Notes under the pieces: generated by a model
The model's database searches: none
What the model was told of the DNA's origin: nothing
Seen by the model: the letters and a program-made list of their open reading frames with translations, nothing else
Assembly: GCA_035700805.1 (NCBI GenBank)
Contig: DASSOG010000050.1
Location: 1-64,000, forward strand
Source of the DNA: JAGWRI01 sp035700805
GTDB taxonomy: Bacteria > Gemmatimonadota > Gemmatimonadetes > Gemmatimonadales > Gemmatimonadaceae
Length of the DNA: 64,000 bases
Direction: 5' to 3'
Program-made: the position numbers and the translations under genes
Part shown: positions 50,256 to 61,501 of the stretch, piece by piece
Layout: each line of letters opens with the position of its first letter
Position numbering within the stretch: the stretch's first letter is position 1

Positions 50256-51013
50256 ATGTCGCAATTCAGATTTCCGCTCGTAGCCCTGGCGGCTGCTGCC
50301 GCTGTCATCACCGCATGCAGCGATAGCACGGCCCCAGCCACCGGCGACCTCACCGACACCAGCATGGCCACCGACATCGCCAGTTCCGCCGGTGACGCCA
50401 TCGCTACGTCCGTCTCCTCCATGATCGCGAACGGTACATACATCGGCGCGTCAACCGACATCGCCGCCGTGCCATCCGGTCAGGACGGACTCACCGTGAA
50501 CCGCACGCGCACCTGTTACGACGCCGGCGGCACCGTGGTCACCTGCGGACAGGGCCTCACGGCCTCGGCGCTCGTGACCCTGACGATTGATGGATCGGCG
50601 TCGGGTGAACACTTCACGGCGGTGGTCCATCGCCAGGCGCGCGACTCGATCGCCGGCCTCGACAGTGGCTCCACCTCGCGCACGCATAACGGCTATGGCG
50701 CCAGCCAGGACACGGCCACCTTCACGCACGAGCTCACCACGCGCACGGCCGGCATCGCGGCTTCCGATTCCGTGCTGGATCTCGTCTTCAACCTGCCACA
50801 CGCCAGCAACCCGTGGCCGGTCTCCGGTCAGATTATCCGGAACGTGGACGCCACCTTCACCGTGACGCGTGGCGCCACGAAGACGCGGCACATTGTCCGG
50901 CGCGTGGTGGTCACCTTCCCGGCCGACGCGCAGGGCAACGTTCCCATCGTGGTCGGGACGCTGAGCTGCTCGTTGAACCTCGTGACGCACAAGGTCACGG
51001 GCTGCACCGGCAG

Positions 51014-51017
<4 letters not shown>
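50256..51017 (+). CDS. Lipoprotein of unknown function
   Basis: 253 aa. The signal MSQFRFPLVALAAAAAVITAC has a lipobox (ITAC, Cys21). The mature part is Asp/Ser/Thr-rich with beta-type strands (ALVTLTIDGSASGEHFTAVV, NVDATFTVTRGATK), and pairs of cysteines (TCYDAGGTVVTCGQG and SCSLNLVTHKVTGC) likely form two disulfides. I do not recognise a family. The TAG stop shares CTAG with the convergent katG stop. No neighbour gives a function. Confidence 0.7.
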
Positions 51018-53179
<2,162 letters not shown>

Positions 53180-53249
53180 GATGCGTCCTGGCTAAGGAAA
53201 CAGAAGGTGCGCACGCGACCCGCGTGGGGCCGCCCGGCGCGGGGGCCGC

Positions 53250-54830
53250 TCAGCCCCGCGCGACGGCGTCCCGCACGCCATAGAAGGCCCGCGCCATGCG
53301 CCCGATCGATCGGTTGTAATACAGGATTGCCAATACGCCCACCACCACCACCGCGACCAGGACCGGCGTGGCCGTGCCCCACAGCCGTGACCACGCGAGC
53401 CCGATGGCCAGCGCCAGCGAACACGCCAGGTGCCCCACCGCGGTGTACGCGTTGGCAGGCACCAGCTCCACCGGCGCCGCATACTTGCTGCGCACCACGC
53501 GGGCGGCCTTCAGGAACAGCGGAAATCCCGCCAGGCCCAGCAGCGCGAGCGCCGGCAACGTGCCCGCCACCACGAACGCAACGAGCGCCAGCCCCGCCAC
53601 GGTCGCAATCCACGGATAGGTCCGGCTCGCCCGCTTGAGCCCCAGGCGCACCACGATGGTGCGCTTGGACACTTCGTCGTCGCTGGGCGCATCCTGGAAT
53701 CCATTCATGAACAGGATCAGGGCCACCAGCACCGACACGGGCACCGATGCCGCGAGCGCGACCATGGGCACTCCGCCCGTCTGCACGTACGCGGCGCCGC
53801 ACACGATCCCCACGCCAAACGCCACCGCCACGGCCAGCTCACCCAGCCCGCGATGCGCCAGGCGCAGCGGCCGCCCCGTGTACACAAACCCCACGCCGAG
53901 CCCGCCCAGCCCGAACAGCAGCACAGCCGGTCGGCCGGCGAGGGCAAAGTACACGCCAATGGCGGCGCTCAGCACCCCGAACGCCAGCATGGCGGCCAGA
54001 AGCTCATCCCGGGTGGCAAGCCCGCGCTGAAGCACGCGCGAGCCGCCCGTGAAGCCGAGGATCGGCGTGCGATTGCGATCATCGGCGCCGGTGACCTGGT
54101 CGTCCAGGTCGTTCTTGATGTTGGTACACGCCTGCAGCGCCACGGCGGCCAGGAGCGTCAGCACCGCCCACCCCCAGTGCACCGCCCCCGTCGCGAAGAA
54201 CGACGCCGCCACGCCGACCACCACGCTCGCCGCGCTGGCCGTGAGCGTGGGCCAGCGCACGATCTCCTTCCAGATGCCCAGCCGGCGCCGCATGAGCGCC
54301 CAGTCGCCGGGGCGATCGGCCGCGGCGCTGCCAAAGTCGAGGATCGAGGGTGGGCGGCCCGCCACGATCTCCCCGAACACGCGGTGCTTCATGAATCGCG
54401 GTGTCACGCGCATGAACGCCAGCAGGTCCAGTTGGCCCGCCGAATCCAGGTAGCGCACGATGGACGACGTCCGCATCGTCGCCTGCTTCGCCCGCTCCCG
54501 CTCCTCCGGGTCGCGCACGATCTCGGCGCGCCCGGTGACTTCCATCTCCCAGCTCGTCTGCTCCTCGCCCGTGGGCGACTCGTGCAGCAGCAGCGCCACC
54601 TCGGGCCTCGCGGCCATTTCCTTCACCTTGGGGTCGGTCTTCATCGACGCCAGGTACACAATGGGGCGGGCGTTCTCGTCCTCGGGAATCCACGCACCGG
54701 GGTGCATCATGCGGACGCGCACCTCTTCGCCGGCGTGCGTGCCCACGGCCACCTTGGTGGCGGCCAGCAGTGCGTCGCGGATGCGGCGGCGGGACTCTTC
54801 TATGGACGTGGGGGCGACAGGAGCAGTCAT
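53250..54830 (-). CDS. FMN-binding split-barrel / UbiA prenyltransferase fusion
   Basis: 526 aa. Residues 12-165 look like a pyridoxamine-5'-phosphate-oxidase-like FMN split barrel of the general-stress type (IVYLASMKTDPKVKEMAARPE, SWEMEVTGRAEIVRD). Residues 195-526 are a UbiA/MenA-like membrane prenyltransferase of about eight helices: Asp-rich motif 1 NDLDDQVTGAD (D241, D244), GLGELAVAVAFG, and motif 2 QDAPSDDEVSKRT (D380, D384). MenA relatives make demethylmenaquinone from DHNA. The fusion is odd. The true product may be a quinone or other prenylated lipid. Confidence 0.8.
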   Translation of the reverse strand: MTAPVAPTSIEESRRRIRDALLAATKVAVGTHAGEEVRVRMMHPGAWIPEDENARPIVYLASMKTDPKVKEMAARPEVALLLHESPTGEEQTSWEMEVTGRAEIVRDPEERERAKQATMRTSSIVRYLDSAGQLDLLAFMRVTPRFMKHRVFGEIVAGRPPSILDFGSAAADRPGDWALMRRRLGIWKEIVRWPTLTASAASVVVGVAASFFATGAVHWGWAVLTLLAAVALQACTNIKNDLDDQVTGADDRNRTPILGFTGGSRVLQRGLATRDELLAAMLAFGVLSAAIGVYFALAGRPAVLLFGLGGLGVGFVYTGRPLRLAHRGLGELAVAVAFGVGIVCGAAYVQTGGVPMVALAASVPVSVLVALILFMNGFQDAPSDDEVSKRTIVVRLGLKRASRTYPWIATVAGLALVAFVVAGTLPALALLGLAGFPLFLKAARVVRSKYAAPVELVPANAYTAVGHLACSLALAIGLAWSRLWGTATPVLVAVVVVGVLAILYYNRSIGRMARAFYGVRDAVARG

Positions 54831-54894
54831 GAGATGGTCTCGGGGCTTCAGGAATGGGTGGCCCGGGTGCGACGGCGGGCGGCGGCGTCCCCCA

Positions 54895-54923
54895 ATTCTA
54901 GCCAATTCCGGGGCAGTCGTCAG
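54895..54923 (-). promoter_or_regulatory. Possible sigma-70-type promoter for the prenyltransferase fusion
   Basis: On the minus strand CTGACG (54918-54923), 17 bases, then TAGAAT (54895-54900), 65 bp upstream of the ATG at 54830. Spacing is ideal; the -35 has two mismatches to consensus. It lies in the 188-bp gap divergent from purF. Confidence 0.4.
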
Positions 54924-55018
54924 CCGTCCGCCGCCAGCCGGTGGATCGTGGCATATTTCAGGACGGTCACGAGTTCGGAAGCATCCCCCAGCGACGCAAC
55001 GAGGAGCGTGGTGTCCTG

Positions 55019-56386
55019 ATGCATGAGAAGTGCGGAGTGTTCGGCGTGTACGCGCCCGAGCTGCGGGAAGCCGAGGTGGCGCGCCTGGTGCACACCGGCC
55101 TCTGGACGCTGCAGCATCGCGGGCAGGAGAGCACGGGCATCAGCGTCGGCAATGGCTCGGCCATCCGCACGCACAAGGCCCAGGGCCTCGTGGCGCACGC
55201 CTACGACGAAGCGACCCTGCGCAACCTCGTGGGACCCGTGGCCATCGGCCACAATCGCTACTCCACCTCCGGCGGCGACGGGTTGCGGCACGCCCAGCCC
55301 ATCACCAGCGGGACCGGGCGCCTGGCGCTCGCCCACAACGGCAACCTGCCCAATACGACAACGCTGCTGCGCAAGGTGGTGCAGGCCGGCATTGACGCCA
55401 CGGGAGCCAACGACTCCGAACTGATGCACGCCGCGCTGGAGCACCGGATGGCGACTGGCGCCTCGCTCGAGGCGGCCGTGCGCGAATGCTTTCCGCTGTT
55501 CACGGGCGCGTTCTCGCTCCTGCTCCTCACGCCGGACACGCTGGCCGCCGCGCGCGACGTGCGCGGCATCCGCCCGCTGGCCCTGGGCCGCATCGGCACG
55601 GGCTACGTGGTGGCCTCGGAGACGTGCGCCATTGACGCCGTGGGCGGCGTCTTCGTGCGCGACGTGCGCCCCGGCGAATTGATCCTCATTGACCGGGACG
55701 GCTTGCGTTCCGTCCAGGTGGCGCCCGGGCGCGAACAGCTCGACATCTTTGAATTCGTGTACTTCGCGCGCCCCGACAGCATCCTGATGGGCCAGCGCGT
55801 GAACGAGGTCCGCCGCCGGTTCGGCAGCCAGCTCGCGCGTGAGCACCTGGTGCAGGCGGACGTGGTGATCCCGGTGCCCGACTCCGGCACCCCGGCCGCG
55901 CTGGGCTACGCCCGCGAAGCGGGCATTCCGCTGGACCTGGGCTTTGTCAAGAACCGGTATATTCACCGCACGTTCATCCAGCCCGCGCAGCAGCTCCGCG
56001 AACGCGGGGTGCAGATGAAGCTCAACCCCATTGCCGAGGTCCTCACCGGGCAGCGGGTGGCCGTGGTGGATGACTCGCTCGTGCGGGGCACCACCGCGCG
56101 CAAGATCGTCGGCATGCTCCGCCAGGCCGGCGCGCGCGAAGTCCACTACCTGGTCTCGTCCCCGCCCGTCCGGTTTCCGGACATCTACGGCATTGACCTG
56201 CCGGATGCCGCCGACCTCGTGGCGTCCCGCCTGTCGGTGGAGCAGATCCAGCAGTCCATCGGGGCCGATTCGCTGGCGTACCTGTCGTACGACGGCATGA
56301 TCGCCGCCACCGGCCTGCCACTGGAACAGCTCTCGACCTCGTGCTTCAACGGCGTGTACCCGCTGGAGTTCCAGAACGCGGCGTGA
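55019..56386 (+). CDS. purF: Amidophosphoribosyltransferase
   Basis: 455 aa. The class-II glutaminase Cys is in MHEKCGVFGVY, so maturation removes four residues to expose Cys5. GHNRYSTSGG, LAHNGNLPN and GANDSEL mark the glutaminase site; VVDDSLVRGTTARKIVG is the PRPP-binding loop of the phosphoribosyltransferase half. It catalyses the first committed step of de novo purine synthesis. The start ATG has GAGGAG 12 bases upstream, slightly far. It is divergent from the prenyltransferase fusion and not in a pur cluster. Confidence 0.97.
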   Translation: MHEKCGVFGVYAPELREAEVARLVHTGLWTLQHRGQESTGISVGNGSAIRTHKAQGLVAHAYDEATLRNLVGPVAIGHNRYSTSGGDGLRHAQPITSGTGRLALAHNGNLPNTTTLLRKVVQAGIDATGANDSELMHAALEHRMATGASLEAAVRECFPLFTGAFSLLLLTPDTLAAARDVRGIRPLALGRIGTGYVVASETCAIDAVGGVFVRDVRPGELILIDRDGLRSVQVAPGREQLDIFEFVYFARPDSILMGQRVNEVRRRFGSQLAREHLVQADVVIPVPDSGTPAALGYAREAGIPLDLGFVKNRYIHRTFIQPAQQLRERGVQMKLNPIAEVLTGQRVAVVDDSLVRGTTARKIVGMLRQAGAREVHYLVSSPPVRFPDIYGIDLPDAADLVASRLSVEQIQQSIGADSLAYLSYDGMIAATGLPLEQLSTSCFNGVYPLEFQNAA

Positions 56387-56392
56387 GTAACA

Positions 56393-56429
56393 GTTCGAGC
56401 CGCCGGCGCGCGACACCGACGGCTCGAAC
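56393..56429. terminator. Bidirectional terminator-like hairpin
   Basis: 10-bp perfect stem GTTCGAGCCG / CGGCTCGAAC with a 17-base loop, in the 67-bp gap between the convergent purF and phosphosulfolactate-synthase-like genes. It serves either strand equally, but has no strong U-run. Confidence 0.5.
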
Positions 56430-56453
56430 CGCCTGAACACCCCACCGCCGGCG

Positions 56454-57335
56454 TCACTCCTTGTAGGTGACCACCCGGCCCCAGAGGCTCGCCGTGCCCC
56501 AGATGCCCTGGCGCAGGCATTCCAGTTCCACAATCTGGCTGTGATCCACGAACAGGTTCACTTCCGGACCGTAGTGCTTGATGTACCACTGGAACACCGC
56601 GGGGTCGGCCGCCTCGAACATGATGGGCTCCAGGCCCAGCGCGTCAATGAGCCGAGCCGGCACGTCCGTGCGCCACTGGTGGACGTTTTCCGTGATGCCC
56701 TCCGACTCGATCATGATCTGGTAGGCGCCCGCCTCGATGAACCGCCGGGCAAGCTGGATGGTCCAGGCCACGTCGTGCTGGCCCTCGGTTTCCAGCTCAC
56801 CGGCTTCCGTGGCGCCGCCGGCGCCAAACTGGATGCCCACTTCGGGCTTGGCCTTGAGGCCGGCGTGCTGCACCCGCTCCAGCAGGCGCATCCAGTCGTC
56901 GGCCGGCAGCGTGATGAAGCCGCTGGACAGCTCGACGATGTCGAACCCGACGGCCTTGCACGTATCAATATAGCGCGCCACGGCCTTCTCGCCCTGTGTC
57001 AGCACGCGCTCCATGTACCCGCCCGTGGACACCTGCACCTTGTGCGCATGGCACGTCGCGATGATCCCGGCCAGCGCCTCGGGCGGCATGAGCGTGAATG
57101 ACCCGCCGGCGAATTTGAGCGTATCCACATACTGCCCCATCGTCTCCAGGATGTCCTCGAGCTGGCGCGTGCCCAGGGGCGTGTAATAGGGGCCGCGGAT
57201 TTCCGTGACGCCGCGCTTGCGGGGCTTCTCGGGGCGCGTGTTGCGCCGCAGGAAGTCGAAGTTGGCCGTGACGGGCGCCCGATCGGCCTGGGGCTCCTGC
57301 CGCCGGGCCGCCGGTGCGTGAACAGTTGTTGCCAT
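56454..57335 (-). CDS. Phosphosulfolactate synthase (ComA)-like protein
   Basis: 293 aa. The TIM-barrel opening PRKRGVTEIRGPYYTPLG and VDTLKFAGGSFTLMPPEA followed by VQVSTGGYMERV, FDIVELSSGFITLPAD and KPEVGIQFGAGG match the ComA/HSA32 family (PEP plus sulfite to phosphosulfolactate in methanogens). No other coenzyme M gene is nearby, so bacterial function may be sulfolactate production or something else. GGAGG eight bases upstream fixes the start, which is 18 bp after the MmgE/PrpD stop, so both form an operon. Confidence 0.82.
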   Translation of the reverse strand: MATTVHAPAARRQEPQADRAPVTANFDFLRRNTRPEKPRKRGVTEIRGPYYTPLGTRQLEDILETMGQYVDTLKFAGGSFTLMPPEALAGIIATCHAHKVQVSTGGYMERVLTQGEKAVARYIDTCKAVGFDIVELSSGFITLPADDWMRLLERVQHAGLKAKPEVGIQFGAGGATEAGELETEGQHDVAWTIQLARRFIEAGAYQIMIESEGITENVHQWRTDVPARLIDALGLEPIMFEAADPAVFQWYIKHYGPEVNLFVDHSQIVELECLRQGIWGTASLWGRVVTYKE

Positions 57336-57353
57336 CCAAGTGCCTCCTTGTGC

Positions 57354-58748
57354 TCAGGCAGCCTCGCGCGATGCATGCGCGCCCGGCACACCTGCCCGGG
57401 CCAGCAGCCGCGTGAGCTCCGCCACCTGAAGGTGATCCAGTGCCTGTACGGCACCGCTGATTTCGGTGAGCAATGTCGGGTCCACATGGGGCTCGCCCAG
57501 CATACGAAACTTTGTAAGCGCCGAATCCCAGTCCATGGGCCGCGTGATGAACCCGGGGTAGTCCGTGCGCTCCACTTCCAGCAGCCGCCCATCGGCGACC
57601 CGGACCGCCACGTGCACGACCATCTCGCCCGGGAAGCGACGGGAAAATTCGTCGTTCGGGCGGATGGTGATGCGCCGCAGCAGCCCCTGCACGTCCGCGC
57701 GCCGGATCCGTTCGGGGGCGTACTGCGCCGGCAGCACGTTTCCGTCCAGCAGCGCGACGGCCAGCATGTACGGCAGGCTGTGGTCGGCGTCTTCCTTGGT
57801 GAGCACCGACCGCTTGTCCCCTTCCTCGCCGCCGCCAATGATGCGGTGCGCCACGCCAAAGATCTCCACGGACACGTGGTCCACATCGCGCGCCGTGAAG
57901 CCCTCGCGCGCCTTCAGGTCCAGCAGGGCCTGCAGGGCCGACTGCGAGTGAATCTCGGCGTTGAACTTCTTGAGGATCGTGTGGGTCACGCGCTCCAGGT
58001 CTTCATGCTCCCAGTCAATGCTGAACTGGCCCGCGATGGCCTGCATGAACCCCTTGTTCCCCTCGAACACTTCCGGCGGGCCGGTGATGCCATGCCTGGC
58101 GAGCAGCGTGGCCTCCACCGCGTTGGCCGCCCCGAACGGCGCGGCCAACCCCTTCCAGTTGGAGAGCACGCCAGTGCGCGTTACGCGCAGCGCGTTGAGC
58201 GCCGTTCCGGCGATGGCGATGGCGTTGGACGTCCGCTCGACATCCAGCCCCAGCGCGCGCGACGCGCCTGCCGCCGCCGAATAGGCCAGGTGCGTGACAT
58301 GGTCAAAGCCGTGGTCGCGCACCGGCGCCGCGTCGCCCAGGCGGCACTGCACCTGGTACGCCACGCCCAGCGCGGTGAGCAGCGTCCGGCCATCCGCGTT
58401 GGCCGCCTCGGCGGCCGCGAGCGTCGCCCCCAGGTTGTCCGAGGGGTGGCACGTCTCGTTCGGGGCCAGATAGCTGTCATTGAAATCCAGGTAGCGGACG
58501 TACGCGCCATTCACCAGCGCGGCGCGGTCAGGCGCCGCATGCCCGCCGCCAATCAGCGTGCTGGACCCGGATGTCCCGCCTTCGGTGGCGGCATCGCGCA
58601 CCCGCCGGACCGTCTCCGCGCCGACCGCGCCCAGGGCGCAGCCCAGCGCATCCAGGACGCGGATGCGAAGCTGCTGGCGCGCGGCCTCGGAAAGGTCGGC
58701 ATAGGATGCGTGGCTGGTGAACTCCGCCATGCGCCTCACGAACGTCAT
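57354..58748 (-). CDS. MmgE/PrpD family protein (2-methylcitrate dehydratase-like)
   Basis: 464 aa. Family marks: ARQQLRIRVLDALGCALGA, YLDFNDSYLAPNETCHPSDN, AYQVQCRLGDAAP, THLAYSAAAGASRALGL and KRSVLTKEDADHSLPYMLAVALLDG. Members dehydrate 2-methylcitrate or aconitate, or decarboxylate cis-aconitate. No prpB/prpC partner is present, but a ComA-like gene follows 18 bp downstream, so a different substrate is likely. GGGAGG six bases upstream supports the start. Confidence 0.88.
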   Translation of the reverse strand: MTFVRRMAEFTSHASYADLSEAARQQLRIRVLDALGCALGAVGAETVRRVRDAATEGGTSGSSTLIGGGHAAPDRAALVNGAYVRYLDFNDSYLAPNETCHPSDNLGATLAAAEAANADGRTLLTALGVAYQVQCRLGDAAPVRDHGFDHVTHLAYSAAAGASRALGLDVERTSNAIAIAGTALNALRVTRTGVLSNWKGLAAPFGAANAVEATLLARHGITGPPEVFEGNKGFMQAIAGQFSIDWEHEDLERVTHTILKKFNAEIHSQSALQALLDLKAREGFTARDVDHVSVEIFGVAHRIIGGGEEGDKRSVLTKEDADHSLPYMLAVALLDGNVLPAQYAPERIRRADVQGLLRRITIRPNDEFSRRFPGEMVVHVAVRVADGRLLEVERTDYPGFITRPMDWDSALTKFRMLGEPHVDPTLLTEISGAVQALDHLQVAELTRLLARAGVPGAHASREAA

Positions 58749-58844
58749 ACAACGCCTCCCATACGAGTGACACTTGAACGATGGGCAGGCGTGGCGCGCG
58801 GGACAACGGAGCGAACGTACTACTTACCGCGACGGAAATACCAC

Positions 58845-59489
58845 TCAGATGAACCGGCGTCGCTGTGCGTGCATCACGGCTTCCAGGCGATTGTGCGTGC
58901 CGAGTTTCTGGTTCACGTGGTGCAGGTGGTTGCGCAGCGTCTGCGTGGAGATATCCAGCGACCGCGCCACGTCCGCCGGCCCCAGCCCCTCGGCGAACGC
59001 CCGCAGGATCCGCTGCTCCTGTTCGCTGAGCGGCGAGACCGGCACCAGGTGCGGCTCCGCGTCGTCCATCTGCACAATCTCGCGCGCTACCTGCTCCAGG
59101 TGCCCGTACGCCGCGCGGCGCTCGCGACTGGCCGTAATGTCGTGGGCCAGGTGCACGATCACCGCGGGGCTCGGGCCTGCCGCGTCAAAGACGAGCACCG
59201 ACACGTTGATCCAGAGCTCCCGGCCGTCGGGCGCGCGGAGCTGCATATCAAAACTCGGAACGCCGCCGTCGCGCACGGCCCGTTCGCAGTACTCCCGGTC
59301 CACCGGCTGGCCCAGCGGATCGCGCGGCTGCAGCAGCTCGGCGAACGATCGCCCCCGGGCCTCGCCGGCCGGGATGCCGGTCAGCCGCTCCGCCGCCGGA
59401 TTCCACCCCCGGATCCTGCCCTCGCTCGTCAGCGCGAAGGCCGGGTCCGGCGTGCGCTGGAGCAGGCGGTCCAGTTGGTCACGGTACAT
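58845..59489 (-). CDS. PAS domain LuxR-type transcriptional regulator
   Basis: 214 aa. A PAS domain at about 8-125 (FALTSEGRIRGWNPAAERLT) is followed by a LuxR/GerE helix-turn-helix at 150-205 (LSEQEQRILRAFAEGLGPAD, TLRNHLHHVNQKLGTHNR). It has no receiver, so activation is probably by a ligand at the PAS. It lies on the same strand 96 bp before the MmgE/PrpD gene and may regulate it. The start at 59489 is chosen for the GGAG seven bases upstream; Met at 59513 lacks one. Confidence 0.83.
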   Translation of the reverse strand: MYRDQLDRLLQRTPDPAFALTSEGRIRGWNPAAERLTGIPAGEARGRSFAELLQPRDPLGQPVDREYCERAVRDGGVPSFDMQLRAPDGRELWINVSVLVFDAAGPSPAVIVHLAHDITASRERRAAYGHLEQVAREIVQMDDAEPHLVPVSPLSEQEQRILRAFAEGLGPADVARSLDISTQTLRNHLHHVNQKLGTHNRLEAVMHAQRRRFI

Positions 59490-59769
59490 GGTGGGGCTCC
59501 GGGGACAAGGCATGCCGCATCAGTGGGATAATCTAGGGATCGCCGCCCTGCCCACCATCGGACCCGGAACGGAAGATGATGAGCGCCGGCACGTTCCACG
59601 ACACGGCCAACACCGCGGACCCGAGCGAGCCGACGACGTGCGGCGACGTGCTCAGTCGCTGGAATATGACGGGCGGTTGGGGGCATCGCCGATGCCACGT
59701 CGGACGTCCTCGGGGTGGTTGAATGCCCGGCGCGCGGTAACTTGCATCCGGCCAACCTCGGAGCCCCGC

Positions 59770-61434
59770 ATGCGCGCGACGACACATCCCAAGGAAAACC
59801 AGGTCCACTACCCCGCCGACCGGCGCTTCCGCATCCGGATTGACCGACGCTTCCTGGTGGCCTTCGCATGCCTCGCGATCCTGCCGGTGGTCGCCGCGTG
59901 GGTGCAGTACCTGATGGCCGGGCTTCCGGCGGTGGCCGATCCGACGCTTGCCACCGGCCAGACGGCCGCCGGCCCATTTCCCGGCTGGCTGCGCCTGGCG
60001 CACTACGTGAACTTCCTCTTCCTCGTGCTGCTCGCCCGCGCGGGGATCTCCATCCTGATGGACCACCCGCGGCTCTACTGGAACGACGATTGCACGCCGG
60101 GCACGGAGTGGCTGCGGTTCACGCCCATCGACGTGCCCCGGAACCGCGTGTGGACGGCCAAGGACGACGCCCGCTACATCTCCCCGTGGCTCGGCCTGCC
60201 GGGCTACCGCCACACGGTGGGCGTGGCTCGACACTGGCACCTGAGCAGCGCGATGCTCTGGGTCGTGAATGGGGCCATCTTCATTGCGCTGCTGCTGGGC
60301 ACCAGCGAATGGAGGCGCCTGGTGCCCACCACCTGGACGGTGGTGCCCGACGCGTGGGCCGTGTTCGTACACTATATCACGCTGCATATACCGCCCGAGC
60401 CCGATCCGCTGGTGCGGTACAACGGGCTGCAGCAGCTCAGCTACTTTGGCGTGGTGTTCCTCATGGCGCCCCTCTCCATCATGACCGGGCTGGCCATGTC
60501 CCCCGCCATTGACAACCGCTTCCGCTGGTACCCCAGGCTGTTCGGCGGCCGCCAGGCCGCGCGGTCCATTCACTACCTGCTGCTGGTGGGCTACACCCTG
60601 TTCCTCATCGCGCACGTGACGATGGTGGCCATCGTGGACCCGCTCCGCAACATGAATGACATCGTCTTTGGCCAGAACGACGGCTCGGCGCTCGGCCTGG
60701 TCATCGGCCTGCTGGCCATCGCGCTGGTGGCCGGCGTGGCCTACGTGGCCCACTGGATGTCGTGGAACCGGCCCCGGATCATGCAATATGCCGTGCGGCA
60801 TATGCACGCCGTGATGCGGTGGATCATATTCAAGCACTGGCATACTCGGCCCGAGTATCCGAAGGAGGACATCTCGCCGTACTTCTGGCCCAACGGCAAG
60901 ATGCCGACGTCGCCGGAGTGGAAGGCCCTCGCCGCCGAGGATTTTCGGGAGTTCCGCATGCCGGTCACCGGCATGGTGCGGAACCCCGTCGAGCTGTCGA
61001 TGGCCGACCTCAAGGCCATGGGCAAGCGTGAGCAGATCACCCTGCATCACTGCATCCAGGGCTGGTCAGGCGTCGCGCAGTGGGGTGGGCTGCCGCTCGG
61101 ACGGTTGATAGAACTGGTCAAGCCCATGCCCGAGGCGCGGTTCGTGGTATTCAAGTCCTTCGGGGACGGCCTGTACGGCGGCGAGTACTACGACACCCAG
61201 CCCATGGCCGTCGCCCTGCAGGCCGACACCATCCTCGCGTGGGAGATGAACTATGCGTCCCTCCCCGAGCTGTACGGCGCGCCGCTGCGCCTGAGGGTGG
61301 AGAGCCAGCTGGGCTACAAGATGGTGAAGTGGATCAAGTCCATCGAGTTCGTGGCCAGCGTGAAGACCGTCGGCGCGGGCCACGGGGGCAAGAACGAGGA
61401 TGATGAGTACTTTGACCTGATCCCGGAGATCTGA
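59770..61434 (+). CDS. Cytochrome b561-like / molybdopterin oxidoreductase fusion
   Basis: 554 aa. About six membrane helices in the first 330 residues (start RFLVAFACLAILPVVAAW) with His candidates for haem at H78, H155/H157, H268 and H282. The C-terminal 190 residues are a sulfite-oxidase/YedY-type Moco domain: C428 in LHHCIQGWSGVAQWGG is the Mo ligand, followed by FKSFGDGLYGGEYYD and LGYKMVKWIKSIEFV. There is no twin-arginine signal, and an even helix count would leave the Moco domain in the cytoplasm. GGAG six bases upstream fixes the start. Confidence 0.85.
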   Translation: MRATTHPKENQVHYPADRRFRIRIDRRFLVAFACLAILPVVAAWVQYLMAGLPAVADPTLATGQTAAGPFPGWLRLAHYVNFLFLVLLARAGISILMDHPRLYWNDDCTPGTEWLRFTPIDVPRNRVWTAKDDARYISPWLGLPGYRHTVGVARHWHLSSAMLWVVNGAIFIALLLGTSEWRRLVPTTWTVVPDAWAVFVHYITLHIPPEPDPLVRYNGLQQLSYFGVVFLMAPLSIMTGLAMSPAIDNRFRWYPRLFGGRQAARSIHYLLLVGYTLFLIAHVTMVAIVDPLRNMNDIVFGQNDGSALGLVIGLLAIALVAGVAYVAHWMSWNRPRIMQYAVRHMHAVMRWIIFKHWHTRPEYPKEDISPYFWPNGKMPTSPEWKALAAEDFREFRMPVTGMVRNPVELSMADLKAMGKREQITLHHCIQGWSGVAQWGGLPLGRLIELVKPMPEARFVVFKSFGDGLYGGEYYDTQPMAVALQADTILAWEMNYASLPELYGAPLRLRVESQLGYKMVKWIKSIEFVASVKTVGAGHGGKNEDDEYFDLIPEI

Positions 61435-61445
61435 CGCGGCGTAGC

Positions 61446-61501
61446 AGCCGCGGCCAGGTCCGCATCCGCGCGCACCAGCACGGACGGCGACCACCGCGGC
61501 T
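61446..61501. terminator. Weak hairpin between convergent genes
   Basis: AGCCGCGG (61446-61453) and CCGCGGCT (61494-61501) with a 40-base loop, flanked by near-pairing GTAG/CTAC. It lies across the stop of the cupredoxin gene. Long loop and no U-run make this uncertain. Confidence 0.25.

Noticed and set aside
59533..61050. Minus-strand open frame of about 500 codons opposite the b561-Moco gene
   Set aside because: It is rich in His, Arg and Gly with no motif, and lies opposite a clearly supported membrane oxidoreductase.
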